From contig CAUERX010000038.1 in NCBI GenBank assembly GCA_959020415.1, forward strand, positions 1-11,771: a stretch of DNA of 11,771 nt, written 5' to 3'. Shown one piece after another: positions 5,128-11,771 of this stretch. A model generated the notes under the pieces. It had not been told where the DNA came from. It saw nothing but the letters and a program-made list of their open reading frames with translations, and did no database searches. Numbering within the stretch: the stretch's first letter is position 1; each line of letters opens with the position of its first letter. This DNA is from an uncultured bacterium (GTDB lineage: Bacteria; Bacillota_I; Bacilli_A; RF39; UBA660). Position numbers and translations under genes: made by a program.

Positions 5128-6779
5128 ATGTCGAGTAAATATTTGAATGCTATTTTGGAAGTTTCTTTGGAGAAATTTAAAAACCAAGTTAAGGTGTTGG
5201 AAGGATTTGTAACTGCTCCACAGTGGCTTTCTACTTTAAAGTATGATATGGCGCTTAACCCTTCTTTAGCAAATATTATATATATTATATAAAAAATAAT
5301 GCTTTTGATACTAGTAAATTAAATCAAATAATTACTGAAATTAGACATGAATGCATAAAGGCAATGGAGGAGGCACAGCGTCAAAATGATAACGTTATTA
5401 AATGGTATAAATATAGGGAAGCATATGCATACTATGGTTTTATTGAAGCAATTACGGAAGGTTCTGTTATAACTGATGTTATTTTAAAACAATTTAGTAA
5501 AAAATATGTGCAAGGTTATTTGAGAGTTTTGCGTGAAATAGATATGATTAAGCCATCCTCTTTAACTAATTTTGGGGAAAAGAAGGAACTTGATTTTGAA
5601 TTTGAAGATGAGACAGTATCTTTATATTTACTTATGAAATATTGGCAGGATAATCAACATGTTTTTCACGAAGAAGTTATTCATCTAAAACATCAGGAAG
5701 CTAGAAAGGCATTTGAAAGAAATGTAGACAGTGGTTATTCGCACTTAAAAGGCGTGTCAGGTAAATCTTTATTGTCTTTGTATTTGCTTGATAATGAGCC
5801 AATTATTCTATTAGACGTTTTATCTCGTTTTGTAGTCGGTAGTTTAGATAAAGAGTTAGCTTTAATAGTTGGGGGAAAAAATTTAGGCTTAGCTAAGCTC
5901 AATTCTTTAGGATTTGAAATTCCAGAGACTTATTCGTTAACGGTTGGTTCTCTAAATAATTAATTATATGGTCCATGTTTAGAAAAACTTAGTGATTGTA
6001 GTTATTCAGTGAGAAGTTCAGCTACTGTCGAAGATAATGAAAGCCAATCTTTTGCGGGGATGTTTACGTTAGTATTGGATGTTGCTAAGGAAGATTTAGA
6101 AAATGCTATTTCTATTGTTAAAGATTCGTTATCTTCTGAAAGGGTGTTAGCTTACTCTTTACACTTTAAAACAAAAAACCAGAGATGGCGATTGTTTTGC
6201 AAAAATTTAAAGAGCCAGAGTATTCTGGAGTTTGGATTGGTAACAATTTAGAATCTGAATATTTAGAATAGACTAGCGGCAATGGTGAAAAGCTAGTATC
6301 AGATAAGGTAAAGCCGCATAGTGAAAATTGGTAAAACAGCTGATTTGAAATGATGTATTTTAGACGGTAAATTGCTTTGGCTTCAGTATAGGCCGGTTAC
6401 TAAAGCTATTGAAGAATTGCAGACTTCTGAAGATAAAGAGGCTTATAGTGGCGTGGCGGCTTCATCCGGGATTGTTCGAGGAAGACTTATTTATTTAGAT
6501 GATATTTCAGACGCTCATTCATTCGAAGAAGGTTCAATATTGCTTACAGATTATACTGATCCTGATTGGGTTTCGGTTATGTTAAAGAGTTTGGCGATTA
6601 TTACTGCCGAAGGTGGGGCCCTTTCTCATACAGCTATTATTTGCCGTGAGCTTGGAATTTCTTGTGTAACGGGTTTAGGTTATGACGTTACTAAAAATTT
6701 GCAATCGTCTTTAATGATAGAGGTAAATGGTAGTAGTGGGAAGGTTAAATCATTAAGCGTAAATCATCTTTATAAATAG
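5128..6779 (+). pseudogene. Broken PEP/pyruvate-dikinase-like gene (ATP-binding domain plus phosphohistidine domain)
   Basis: The ancestral product, about 540 residues, can be pieced together across frames. An unidentified helical N-terminal region of about 240 residues comes first. The PPDK-type ATP-binding domain then begins at VGGKNLGLAKL (about 5866-5898) and includes SVRSSATVEDNESQSFAG (6006-6059), followed by the swivelling phosphohistidine domain with AEGGALSHTAIICRE (His at 6627-6629). The C-terminal PEP-binding barrel of true PEP synthase is absent, which recalls rifampicin phosphotransferase-like and other reduced members. Breaks: a frameshift in the TA-repeat at about 5275-5292, TAA at 5961-5963, loss of one A in the A run at 6173-6178, TAG at 6269-6271, TAA at 6332-6334 and TGA at 6351-6353, with probable missing bases between 6335 and 6360. 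This many lesions indicate a true pseudogene. The original substrate cannot be told. The last piece (6372-6779) is intact but lacks the ATP domain. Confidence 0.85.
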
Positions 6780-6870
6780 AGTTGGTTTTTGCTTTTTGAT
6801 GATATAGTTACTGTGGGGATTTGCATTTAAATAAGTACAAAAGTGTAGCTGATTTTATTTTGGATATTGA

Positions 6871-6910
6871 AAACAAAAAAATTTCGTTTGATTGCGAAAT
6901 TTTTTTGTTT
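6871..6910. terminator. Long perfect hairpin, probable bidirectional terminator
   Basis: AAACAAAAAAATTTCG (6871-6886) and CGAAATTTTTTTGTTT (6895-6910) pair perfectly over 16 bp with an 8-base loop. A seven-base T tract ends each strand's stem. It lies 90 bases after the broken dikinase gene and would also stop anything arriving from the minus strand. Confidence 0.75.
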
Positions 6911-7079
6911 GGAAGAAGGATATTTAAATTTGGTCGGGTATGATTATAAATAGAAGAAAGATAGGATAGGTTACCTCCAATGAAACAGGAAATACGATTT
7001 TGATACACTATGATTTTAATAGGTGGTGGTTTAAGTTAATAGTAATTTTTATTGTCACATATAAGGATAAATTATGACT

Positions 7080-7088
7080 TTATCCACA
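7080..7088 (+). promoter_or_regulatory. Consensus DnaA box TTATCCACA
   Basis: A perfect match to the nine-base DnaA binding consensus, about 60 bp upstream of the -35 of the mraZ promoter. It is single: I see no second perfect copy or AT-rich unwinding region typical of an origin, so a regulatory role or chance is more likely than replication initiation. Confidence 0.4.
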
Positions 7089-7147
7089 ATTTTGGAAAAT
7101 TTATTGTAAAATTCGATAAAAAAAGCAGAAATTTATTTATAAAATAC

Positions 7148-7176
7148 TTTACAAAAGGGTATTTGGATAGTAGAAT
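7148..7176 (+). promoter_or_regulatory. Promoter of the mraZ division cluster
   Basis: TTTACA (7148-7153), 17 bp, TAGAAT (7171-7176). Both hexamers differ from consensus by one base. Transcription should start near 7183, inside the MraZ box array, leaving about 37 bases of leader before the ATG at 7220. Confidence 0.75.
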
Positions 7177-7211
7177 AGTGGTATACAGTGTAACATTGTG
7201 GGGAAAAGTGG
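7175..7211 (+). promoter_or_regulatory. MraZ operator: four boxes at 10-bp spacing
   Basis: Four seven-base boxes, ATAGTGG (7175-7181), ACAGTGT (7185-7191), ATTGTGG (7195-7201) and AAAGTGG (7205-7211), each begin exactly 10 bp apart. This is the pattern known for MraZ autoregulation: AAAGTG(T/G) boxes with 3-bp gaps in Mycoplasma, and TGGGN repeats of the same period in E. coli. Box 1 overlaps the -10, and box 4 abuts the ribosome site. One helical turn spacing places all boxes on the same DNA face, as suits a ring-shaped MraZ oligomer. Confidence 0.85.
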
Positions 7212-7219
7212 GTGATTTT

Positions 7220-7654
7220 ATGTTCATGGGTGAATATCATCATACAATAGACGACAAAGGACGTTTAACTATTCCATCTAAAATTAGATACGAGCTTGGT
7301 GAAAATTTCGTAGTAACTCGTGGGTTAGATGGCTGTCTATTTGTTTATCCTAAAAACACATGGGATAAGATTGTCATTAAGTATCAAGAACTTCCGAATG
7401 TAAAAGATGCCCGTAATTTTATGAGATTCTTTCTTTCAGGTGCGGTTAATCAGGAATTTGATAAGCAGGGAAGAATTAATATCTCTTCTCCATTAATGAA
7501 ATACGCTGATTTAGCAAAAGATTGTGTGATTATCGGAGTTGGTGACCGTCTAGAAATCTGGAGTGCGGAAAGATGGAACAGCTTCATCGACGAAAATGAA
7601 GATAGTTTGTCTGATATTGCAGATAATTTATTTTCTAGTAATTTAAATATTTAG
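7220..7654 (+). CDS. mraZ: Transcriptional regulator MraZ
   Basis: A 144-residue protein, the usual family length, closely following Bacillus MraZ. It has the N-terminal MFMGEYHHTIDDKGRLTIPSK and a second copy of the swapped-hairpin SpoVT/AbrB-like fold around EFDKQGRINISSPL. The paired DxKGR and DKQGR motifs are the DNA-contacting loops. MraZ forms rings and represses its own operon in E. coli and related systems, though it can activate in Mycoplasma. Start choice: ATG 7220 has GGTGAT just upstream and gives the conserved MFMGEY. A 56-residue upstream extension to 7052 would cross the promoter and operator and is rejected. rsmH follows 8 bases after the stop, with its ribosome site AGGAGG in that gap and the last codons, so this is the first gene of a tight operon. 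Confidence 0.95.
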   Translation: MFMGEYHHTIDDKGRLTIPSKIRYELGENFVVTRGLDGCLFVYPKNTWDKIVIKYQELPNVKDARNFMRFFLSGAVNQEFDKQGRINISSPLMKYADLAKDCVIIGVGDRLEIWSAERWNSFIDENEDSLSDIADNLFSSNLNI

Positions 7655-7662
7655 GAGGTTTT

Positions 7663-8574
7663 ATGCATACAAGTGTTTTACTGAATGAAAGCATCAAATA
7701 TTTAAATTTAAAAGATGATAGTATTATTGTTGACTGTACTTTAGGATATGGTGGACATAGTAGCCAGATTTTAAAGAGGATACCTAAAGGTTTTCTCTAT
7801 GCTTTTGATCAAGATAAAGTAGCAATAAAAGAAGCTGAAAAGAAATTAGAAGAGGTTGGTTTAAACTTTGAAATTATAAATACTAATTTCAAAAATATAA
7901 AAGAAGAAATCTTAAAGAGAGTAGAGAAGGTCGATGGAATTTTATTTGACCTTGGAGTATCTTCGCCACAACTCGATAAGGCCGAAAGGGGCTTTAGCTT
8001 CCATAAAGATGCACCTTTAGATATGCGAATGAATCAAGACGATAAATTGTCGGCTTATGATGTTGTTAATGGATATTCTTATGAGGAATTAGTTAATATT
8101 TTTTATAAATATGGTGAAGAAAAATATTCAGGAAGCATTGCTAAAGCAATAATTAGATACAGAGGAAATAAGAAAATTGAAACGACTTTGGAATTAGTGG
8201 AAATTATTAAAGAGAGCGTCCCAGAAAAATATCGTCGTCAAGGTCATCCTGCTCGCAAAGTATTTCAAGCAATTAGAATTGAAGTAAATAATGAATTAGA
8301 AGTTTTTAGGTTGGCTTTAGAAGATGCATTATCATTAATAGACCCAGGTGGAAGAGTATGCGTAATTACTTTTCATTCGCTTGAAGATAGAATTTGTAAA
8401 CAAATGTTTAATGAAGTAAGTTCAGTTCCAAGAGAACTTCAAAAATTACCGATTATCCCTGATGAATATAAACCGAAATTTAAAGTGGTGGCTAACGAGT
8501 TACCAACAAGTGATGAGATTTCAGAAAATCCCAGAGCAAGAAGTGCAAGACTTCGTGTAATAGAAAGAGGCTAG
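7663..8574 (+). CDS. rsmH: 16S rRNA (cytosine-1402 N4)-methyltransferase RsmH
   Basis: A 303-residue protein of normal length for RsmH (also called MraW). It transfers a methyl group from S-adenosylmethionine to N4 of C1402 in 16S rRNA, at the ribosomal P site. Motifs: HTSVLLNESI at the N-terminus, SAM-binding VDCTLGYGGHS (23-33), DLGVSSPQLD (96-105), AERGFSF just after, the RRQGHPARKVFQAIRIEVN segment, TFHSLEDR (236-243), and a C-terminal PRARSARLRVIER-type tail. The consensus AGGAGG site sits six bases upstream of ATG 7663. It is the second gene of the division operon. ftsL starts three bases after its TAG stop, so translation is probably coupled. Confidence 0.95.
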   Translation: MHTSVLLNESIKYLNLKDDSIIVDCTLGYGGHSSQILKRIPKGFLYAFDQDKVAIKEAEKKLEEVGLNFEIINTNFKNIKEEILKRVEKVDGILFDLGVSSPQLDKAERGFSFHKDAPLDMRMNQDDKLSAYDVVNGYSYEELVNIFYKYGEEKYSGSIAKAIIRYRGNKKIETTLELVEIIKESVPEKYRRQGHPARKVFQAIRIEVNNELEVFRLALEDALSLIDPGGRVCVITFHSLEDRICKQMFNEVSSVPRELQKLPIIPDEYKPKFKVVANELPTSDEISENPRARSARLRVIERG

Positions 8575-8577
8575 GCT

Positions 8578-8874
8578 ATGGCAAAGAAGAAAGTTAAAAA
8601 AGCAAAAATAACTAAGGGTGAAAGATTACTTTATATAGTGATTGTTTTTGCTGCGATATTTTCACTTGGAATTAAAACTTTCTGCGGCGCTTCTATTAGC
8701 GAATTAAAAATGAGCATCGAGGAGGTTAAATATAACATTGACGATCAAAAAAAGAAAAATGAGAGTCTAACAATGAAAGTAAACGAACTTACGTCTTTTG
8801 AGAATGTTAAAGGTGTTGTTAAAGAAATGGGACTTGCATATAACAACGATAATATAATAGTTGTGGGTGAATAA
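8578..8874 (+). CDS. ftsL: Cell division protein FtsL
   Basis: A 98-residue bitopic membrane protein. The basic N-terminal tail MAKKKVKKAKITKGER is cytoplasmic. One span (about 17-37, LLYIVIVFAAIFSLGIKTF) is followed by an outer segment with heptad-like coiled coil (about 42-70, rich in Glu, Lys, Leu and Ile) and a short tail. Sequence similarity in FtsL is low across bacteria, so the call rests on size, topology, coiled coil and position between rsmH and a division-type PBP, which is the standard arrangement. FtsL acts with DivIC/FtsB and DivIB/FtsQ to activate septal wall synthesis by FtsW and the class B PBP. The ribosome site is modest (AAGAGG) and coupling to rsmH three bases upstream may drive translation. 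Confidence 0.85.
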   Translation: MAKKKVKKAKITKGERLLYIVIVFAAIFSLGIKTFCGASISELKMSIEEVKYNIDDQKKKNESLTMKVNELTSFENVKGVVKEMGLAYNNDNIIVVGE

Positions 8875-8887
8875 ACGAGGTGTTAAT

Positions 8888-11068
8888 GTGAAAGAAAAAA
8901 AACAAGGAAGGAATAATTGGAAATTACCAAAAAAAATCTTTTTTGTTTTTTTTCTATGCCTTATTATTTTATTTGGTCGATATTGTTATTTAGCTTTATC
9001 GCCGACAGTAAATGGACATAACGTTCAAAAATTTGCGGCTAATCGTAATACAGTAGCTAAAACGTTAACAGCTAGCCGTGGAACAATTTACGATATGAGT
9101 GGGAATGTTTTAGCGCACAATGTGACTTCGTATACAATTATTGCTTATTTGGATGAAAGTAGAAGTACAGGCGGTAAAATTAACTATGTTAAAGATGTTG
9201 ATGCGACAGCTGAGGCTTTGGCTAAGGTTTTAGGTACTGATGCTGATGATTTAAAGAAACGTCTTAACAAAGGAAAAGAAGAAAAAAAGTATCAGATTGA
9301 ACTAGGAACAGCTGGAAAAAATATTACAGAACTTAAGAAAAGTGAAATTGATGATTTGAATTTACCAGGTATAGATTTTGATGAAAATTATAAGCGTTAT
9401 TATCCAAATGGTGATTTTGCCTCTTATATTTTAGGCTATGCAAAGACAAATGAAAAAAAGGATAAAGATGGGAAAGTCGTTACATCAATTGAGGGGGAAC
9501 TTGGGATTGAGGCTAAATATAATGATTTATTAAAAGGTACTGATGGATATTTACAATATCAACAGGATAGATTTGGTTATAAAATTCCAGATACAGCGGA
9601 GACGAGAATTGATGCGATGGATGGTAGTAATATTTATTTAACTATTGACTCTAATATTCAAAGATTTGCTGAGACTGAAGTTAAAGCAATTGAAGAAAAG
9701 TATGAGCCTGAGTGGTCAATTATTTCAGTAACGGATGCCAAAACAGGAGATATTTTAGCTAGTGCATCTTCACCGTCTTTTAATCCAAATAAACGTGATA
9801 TTACAAGTTATGAAAATCTATTAGTTTCTAATGCTTTTGAGCCTGGTAGTACAATGAAAATTTATACTTATATGTGTGCGATTGAAAAAGGGACTTATAA
9901 TGGAAATGATACTTTTAGATCAGGAAGTATTGAAATTGCCGATGCGACAATAAAGGACTGGAATAATACTGGTTGGGGAACTATTAATTTTGATAAAGGT
10001 TTTGAATATTCTAGTAATGTTGGAGTATCAAGTATGATTGGTAAATTCATTGATAAAAATGACTTACGTGATTGTTTAACAAAATATGGATTTGGAAAAA
10101 CAACGGGGGTTGATTTAGCTAGAGAGAACCCTGGCAAATTAGGATTTAAATATCCGGTTGAAGTGGCTAATGCAGCTTTTGGTCAAGGTATTAATACCAC
10201 TGTAGTTCAGCACCTTAAAGCTTTAAGTATTATTGCTAATAATGGTAAGGCTTTGACGCCACACGTGGTATCGAAAATTGTTAATCCAAATACTGGTGAG
10301 ACAACATATAAGCGTAAAGTGGAAGAGTCTGAAAGAGTAGCTAGTCAAACTACGATTGATAAAATTAAACAATTAATGTATAACGTAGTTAATAGTGATG
10401 ATCCGCAAGCTACAGGTAAACGTTATAAAATTGATGGCTTTGATATTATTGGTAAAACGGGAACTGCGCAAATTGCTAGTCCTAAAGGTGGGTATTTAAA
10501 AGGTGATAATGCTTATATTTATTCATTTTCAGGAATGTATCCTAATGATGACCCAGAAATTATTATTTATGCGGCTGTAAAAAAACCAAATGTTGGTGCA
10601 ACTGTTGTTGTTAGTGACGCGGTGAATAATATGATGAAAAACATTGCCAAATATAGAAATATGTTTTCGACGACGACAAGTAATAGTACAGTGGCTTCAT
10701 TAGAATTGTCATCTTATATTAATAAAAAGACTGATGATGTAAAAAAAGAATTGTCAGCTAATAAGATAACGCCAATTGTTATTGGAAATGGAGATAAGGT
10801 TATTAACCAATATCCACTTAAAGGAGAAACTGTTCTATCTTATGATAAGGTTTTCTTAATTACTAATGGAGATAAAAATAAAATGCCGGATTTAAAAGGA
10901 TACTCGCGATCAGAAGTTATTTATTTAATGAAGGCATTGGGTTACAAATATGAAATTGAAGGTTATGGATATGTTACTGGTCAAAGTCTAGAAGCTGGTA
11001 AAGATGTAAATAATAATGATATAATTAAAATTACGCTGTCAGAAAAATACGATAATTTACCAAGCTAA
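8888..11068 (+). CDS. pbpB: Class B penicillin-binding protein (PBP2B/FtsI type) with two PASTA domains
   Basis: A 726-residue septal transpeptidase that crosslinks peptidoglycan outside the membrane. A short cytoplasmic tail and one span (about 17-37) come first, then the class B dimerisation region starting at ASRGTIYDMSG (62-72). The transpeptidase domain carries S321-T-M-K324 (SxxK with the acylated Ser), S375-S-N377 (SxN) and K523-T-G-T (KTGT), all intact. The C-terminus has two PASTA repeats, about 606-664 and 665-720 (MPDLKGYSRSEVIYLM). Start choice: GTG 8888 has GAGGTG (8877-8882) at good spacing. An earlier in-frame TTG at 8861 overlaps ftsL and has no such site. The gene begins 13 bases after ftsL. 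The PASTA tail fits either pbpB or its sporulation paralogue spoVD. The ftsL-adjacent position favours pbpB but does not exclude a combined role. Confidence 0.88.
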   Translation: MKEKKQGRNNWKLPKKIFFVFFLCLIILFGRYCYLALSPTVNGHNVQKFAANRNTVAKTLTASRGTIYDMSGNVLAHNVTSYTIIAYLDESRSTGGKINYVKDVDATAEALAKVLGTDADDLKKRLNKGKEEKKYQIELGTAGKNITELKKSEIDDLNLPGIDFDENYKRYYPNGDFASYILGYAKTNEKKDKDGKVVTSIEGELGIEAKYNDLLKGTDGYLQYQQDRFGYKIPDTAETRIDAMDGSNIYLTIDSNIQRFAETEVKAIEEKYEPEWSIISVTDAKTGDILASASSPSFNPNKRDITSYENLLVSNAFEPGSTMKIYTYMCAIEKGTYNGNDTFRSGSIEIADATIKDWNNTGWGTINFDKGFEYSSNVGVSSMIGKFIDKNDLRDCLTKYGFGKTTGVDLARENPGKLGFKYPVEVANAAFGQGINTTVVQHLKALSIIANNGKALTPHVVSKIVNPNTGETTYKRKVEESERVASQTTIDKIKQLMYNVVNSDDPQATGKRYKIDGFDIIGKTGTAQIASPKGGYLKGDNAYIYSFSGMYPNDDPEIIIYAAVKKPNVGATVVVSDAVNNMMKNIAKYRNMFSTTTSNSTVASLELSSYINKKTDDVKKELSANKITPIVIGNGDKVINQYPLKGETVLSYDKVFLITNGDKNKMPDLKGYSRSEVIYLMKALGYKYEIEGYGYVTGQSLEAGKDVNNNDIIKITLSEKYDNLPS

Positions 11069-11074
11069 ATAATA

Positions 11075-11103
11075 TTGCAAATTAGATAACTATGTGTTAT
11101 AAT
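11075..11103 (+). promoter_or_regulatory. Strong promoter directly after pbp2B
   Basis: TTGCAA (11075-11080), 17 bp, TATAAT (11098-11103), with TGT before the -10 forming an extended -10. It is among the best promoters in the window, yet begins only 7 bases after the pbp2B stop codon and points into a terminator about 20 bases downstream of the -10. Predicted start near 11110. Confidence 0.7.
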
Positions 11104-11121
11104 GAATATGGACATATTTTT

Positions 11122-11148
11122 AGCACTGCCAAAAGGTGGTGCTTTTTT
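11122..11148 (+). terminator. Intrinsic terminator downstream of pbp2B
   Basis: AGCACTGCC (11122-11130), loop AAAA, GGTGGTGCT (11135-11143), then a T tract through 11148. Nine pairs including two G-T wobbles. It ends the division operon in this window and also any transcript from the promoter at 11075-11103, which would be roughly 39 bases long. Confidence 0.85.
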
Positions 11149-11149
11149 G

Positions 11150-11257
11150 TTAAATGATAAAAGTCAAGAGATGTTCCTAAAAAAGGCATAAAGAAAAGAA
11201 ATTAGAGAAACTAAAAGATTTAAAAAAGAGCAAAAGTATTATAGAATAGTAAATAGT
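11150..11257. other. Purine-rich gene-free stretch
   Basis: Between the terminator and the palindrome the plus strand is strongly A/G-rich and shows no start, ribosome site or protein-like frame. mraY, the usual next gene of the division cluster, is not here. Confidence 0.5.
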
Positions 11258-11283
11258 AACTACTTACTTATAAGTAAGTAGTT
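11258..11283. repeat. 26-bp perfect palindrome
   Basis: The half AACTACTTACTTA is followed directly by its exact reverse complement, without spacer. It lies 5 bases after the end of the decayed transposase frame on the minus strand, so it may be a terminator or an end structure of a lost insertion sequence. It lacks a T tract on either side. The nine-base ACTTACTTA recurs on the plus strand near 11659-11667 on the far side of the transposase remnant. Confidence 0.8.
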
Positions 11284-11287
11284 GAGG

Positions 11288-11623
11288 TTAAGGGATTTTG
11301 AATGATCGAACATTTAAAGTCTCTTTTATTTTATTATAAGAACTATAACCATGAGATTTAATAATAGAATGAACATAAACATTAATATAATCATTTGAAC
11401 ATTTAAGTAAACTTTTATTATTATAAATATTATCTCAAGCGAGTCAATTTCTTTTAATATCCCAATGAAATGATTTAATTTCACTATTAGCTGTACAATA
11501 TCCAGGAATATTTGTACAATGACGCTTAAATCTTTTAGCTATAAAAACAGTAAAAGAAGTATCCTTTGCTTCATGACTATCTTTAGCTCTTGTATACTTA
11601 TTAGTAAACTTCTTCTTGATGAT
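11288..11623 (-). pseudogene. Remnant of a DDE (integrase-core) transposase, C-terminal part
   Basis: Read on the minus strand, the frame ending at TAA 11290-11288 gives protein-like text (KRFKRHCTNIPGYCTANSEI, then KSFHWDIKR, then YINVYVHSIIKSHGYSSYNK). The arrangement resembles the end of the integrase core of IS481/IS3-type transposases, where NSDVETFH- or NAxIESF-type text carries the catalytic Glu. Here that position reads K (SEIKSFH), so the enzyme would be inactive. Two in-frame TGA codons follow within five codons (RN-stop-LA-stop-DN), and a TAA at 11626-11624 closes the frame upstream. No N-terminal half is seen in the remaining 150 bases. The family assignment is approximate and made by eye. 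Confidence 0.5.
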
Positions 11624-11724
11624 TTAATTTATTCTACTTTTTCTCTTTCTTCTATTTCACTTACTTATTTGGGGTGTACATTTATTGTATATTATTAGAA
11701 TTTGAGTTGAAATAGTTGACAATA

Positions 11725-11771
11725 GGGGGGGGGGGGGGGGGTATAAAAAAATAAAATAAAAAATAAAAAAA
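11725..11771. other. Poly-G run and A-rich low-complexity end
   Basis: Seventeen consecutive G (11725-11741) followed by a tail of only A and T (apart from its first base or two), with A runs to the last base. In so AT-rich a genome this most likely marks a contig edge built from low-quality reads rather than real sequence. A true homopolymer tract for phase variation is possible, but no gene is positioned to use it. Confidence 0.6.

Larger units (their letters stand above)
6780..7147. other. Gene-free stretch between the broken dikinase gene and the mraZ promoter
   Basis: No convincing gene on either strand. The only longer open frame (minus strand, 6808-7008) runs through a perfect hairpin and resembles no family. 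A plus-strand frame from about 6811 reads YCGDLHLNKYKSVADFILDI and continues to about 6940 without a start or ribosome site, so it may be a scrap of a lost gene. Clear elements are the hairpin at 6871-6910 and the DnaA-type box at 7080-7088. Confidence 0.5.

Noticed and set aside
6808..7008. Minus-strand 66-residue open frame
   Set aside because: It runs through the perfect 16-bp hairpin, has no ribosome site and no recognisable similarity.
7080..7176. Replication origin near the DnaA box
   Set aside because: Only one perfect box and no dnaA or dnaN genes nearby.
7052..7219. Upstream in-frame extension of mraZ
   Set aside because: It would translate through the promoter and the four MraZ boxes, lacks family similarity, and the conserved MFMGEY start at 7220 has its own ribosome site.
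8861..8887. TTG start for the PBP overlapping ftsL
   Set aside because: No ribosome site there, while GTG 8888 follows GAGGTG at proper spacing and gives a normal short basic tail.
9895..10137. Minus-strand open frame inside the PBP gene
   Set aside because: Shadow of an intact, motif-complete transpeptidase gene, with no ribosome site.
11122..11148. Riboswitch after pbp2B
   Set aside because: The leader before the hairpin is only about 12 bases, too short for any known sensing domain.
11192..11278. Plus-strand open stretch (RKEIRETKRFKKEQ and onward)
   Set aside because: No start codon or ribosome site, composition follows the purine-rich DNA, and it ends in the palindrome.

Overview
The window is AT-rich DNA from a low-GC Gram-positive bacterium (Bacillota). 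The evidence is a mraZ-rsmH-ftsL-pbp2B cell-division cluster, a PrsA-type foldase lipoprotein, a RecX regulator, a short Bacillus-like RNA polymerase omega subunit, two tiny YjcZ-like membrane proteins and a penicillin-binding protein with C-terminal PASTA repeats. Tight gene packing, very short leaders and stop codons buried in terminators suggest a streamlined genome, perhaps an uncultured gut member of the Bacilli/Erysipelotrichia side. That placement is inference. All Trp codons in the intact genes are TGG, so a mycoplasma-type code is not indicated.

Layout. 1-621 is the decayed 3' part of an unrecognised gene, ended by a strong hairpin terminator. 675-2540 is a large DUF2779-type protein with sequence signs of two nuclease domains (PD-(D/E)XK with a cysteine cluster, then a DEDDy exonuclease fold). 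2614-2814 is rpoZ with its own terminator. 2871-3635 (recX, +) and 3632-4627 (prsA, -) converge on one bidirectional terminator, and their stop codons overlap. Divergent from prsA are two tiny single-span membrane proteins (4791-4874, 4895-5047), the second with a tandem cysteine repeat. They are followed by a terminator.

5128-6779 is a pyruvate/PEP-dikinase-like gene broken by several frameshifts and stops. 6780-7147 has no convincing gene but carries a long perfect hairpin and a consensus DnaA box. 7220-11068 is the division cluster: mraZ, rsmH, ftsL and pbp2B follow each other with gaps of 3 to 13 bases. It is preceded by a good promoter and four MraZ-type boxes at exact 10-bp spacing, as expected for autoregulation by MraZ.

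After pbp2B there is no mraY in the remaining 0.7 kb. Instead there is a near-consensus promoter that runs into a terminator about 40 bases later, then a 26-bp palindrome, a decayed transposase fragment on the minus strand, and a low-complexity end with a run of 17 G that looks like a contig edge.

The strongest candidates for something under-described are the two-nuclease DUF2779 protein, the pair of tiny membrane proteins with a possible sporulation-type promoter, and the promoter-terminator unit after pbp2B. I see no CRISPR array, tRNA, rRNA or complete mobile element.
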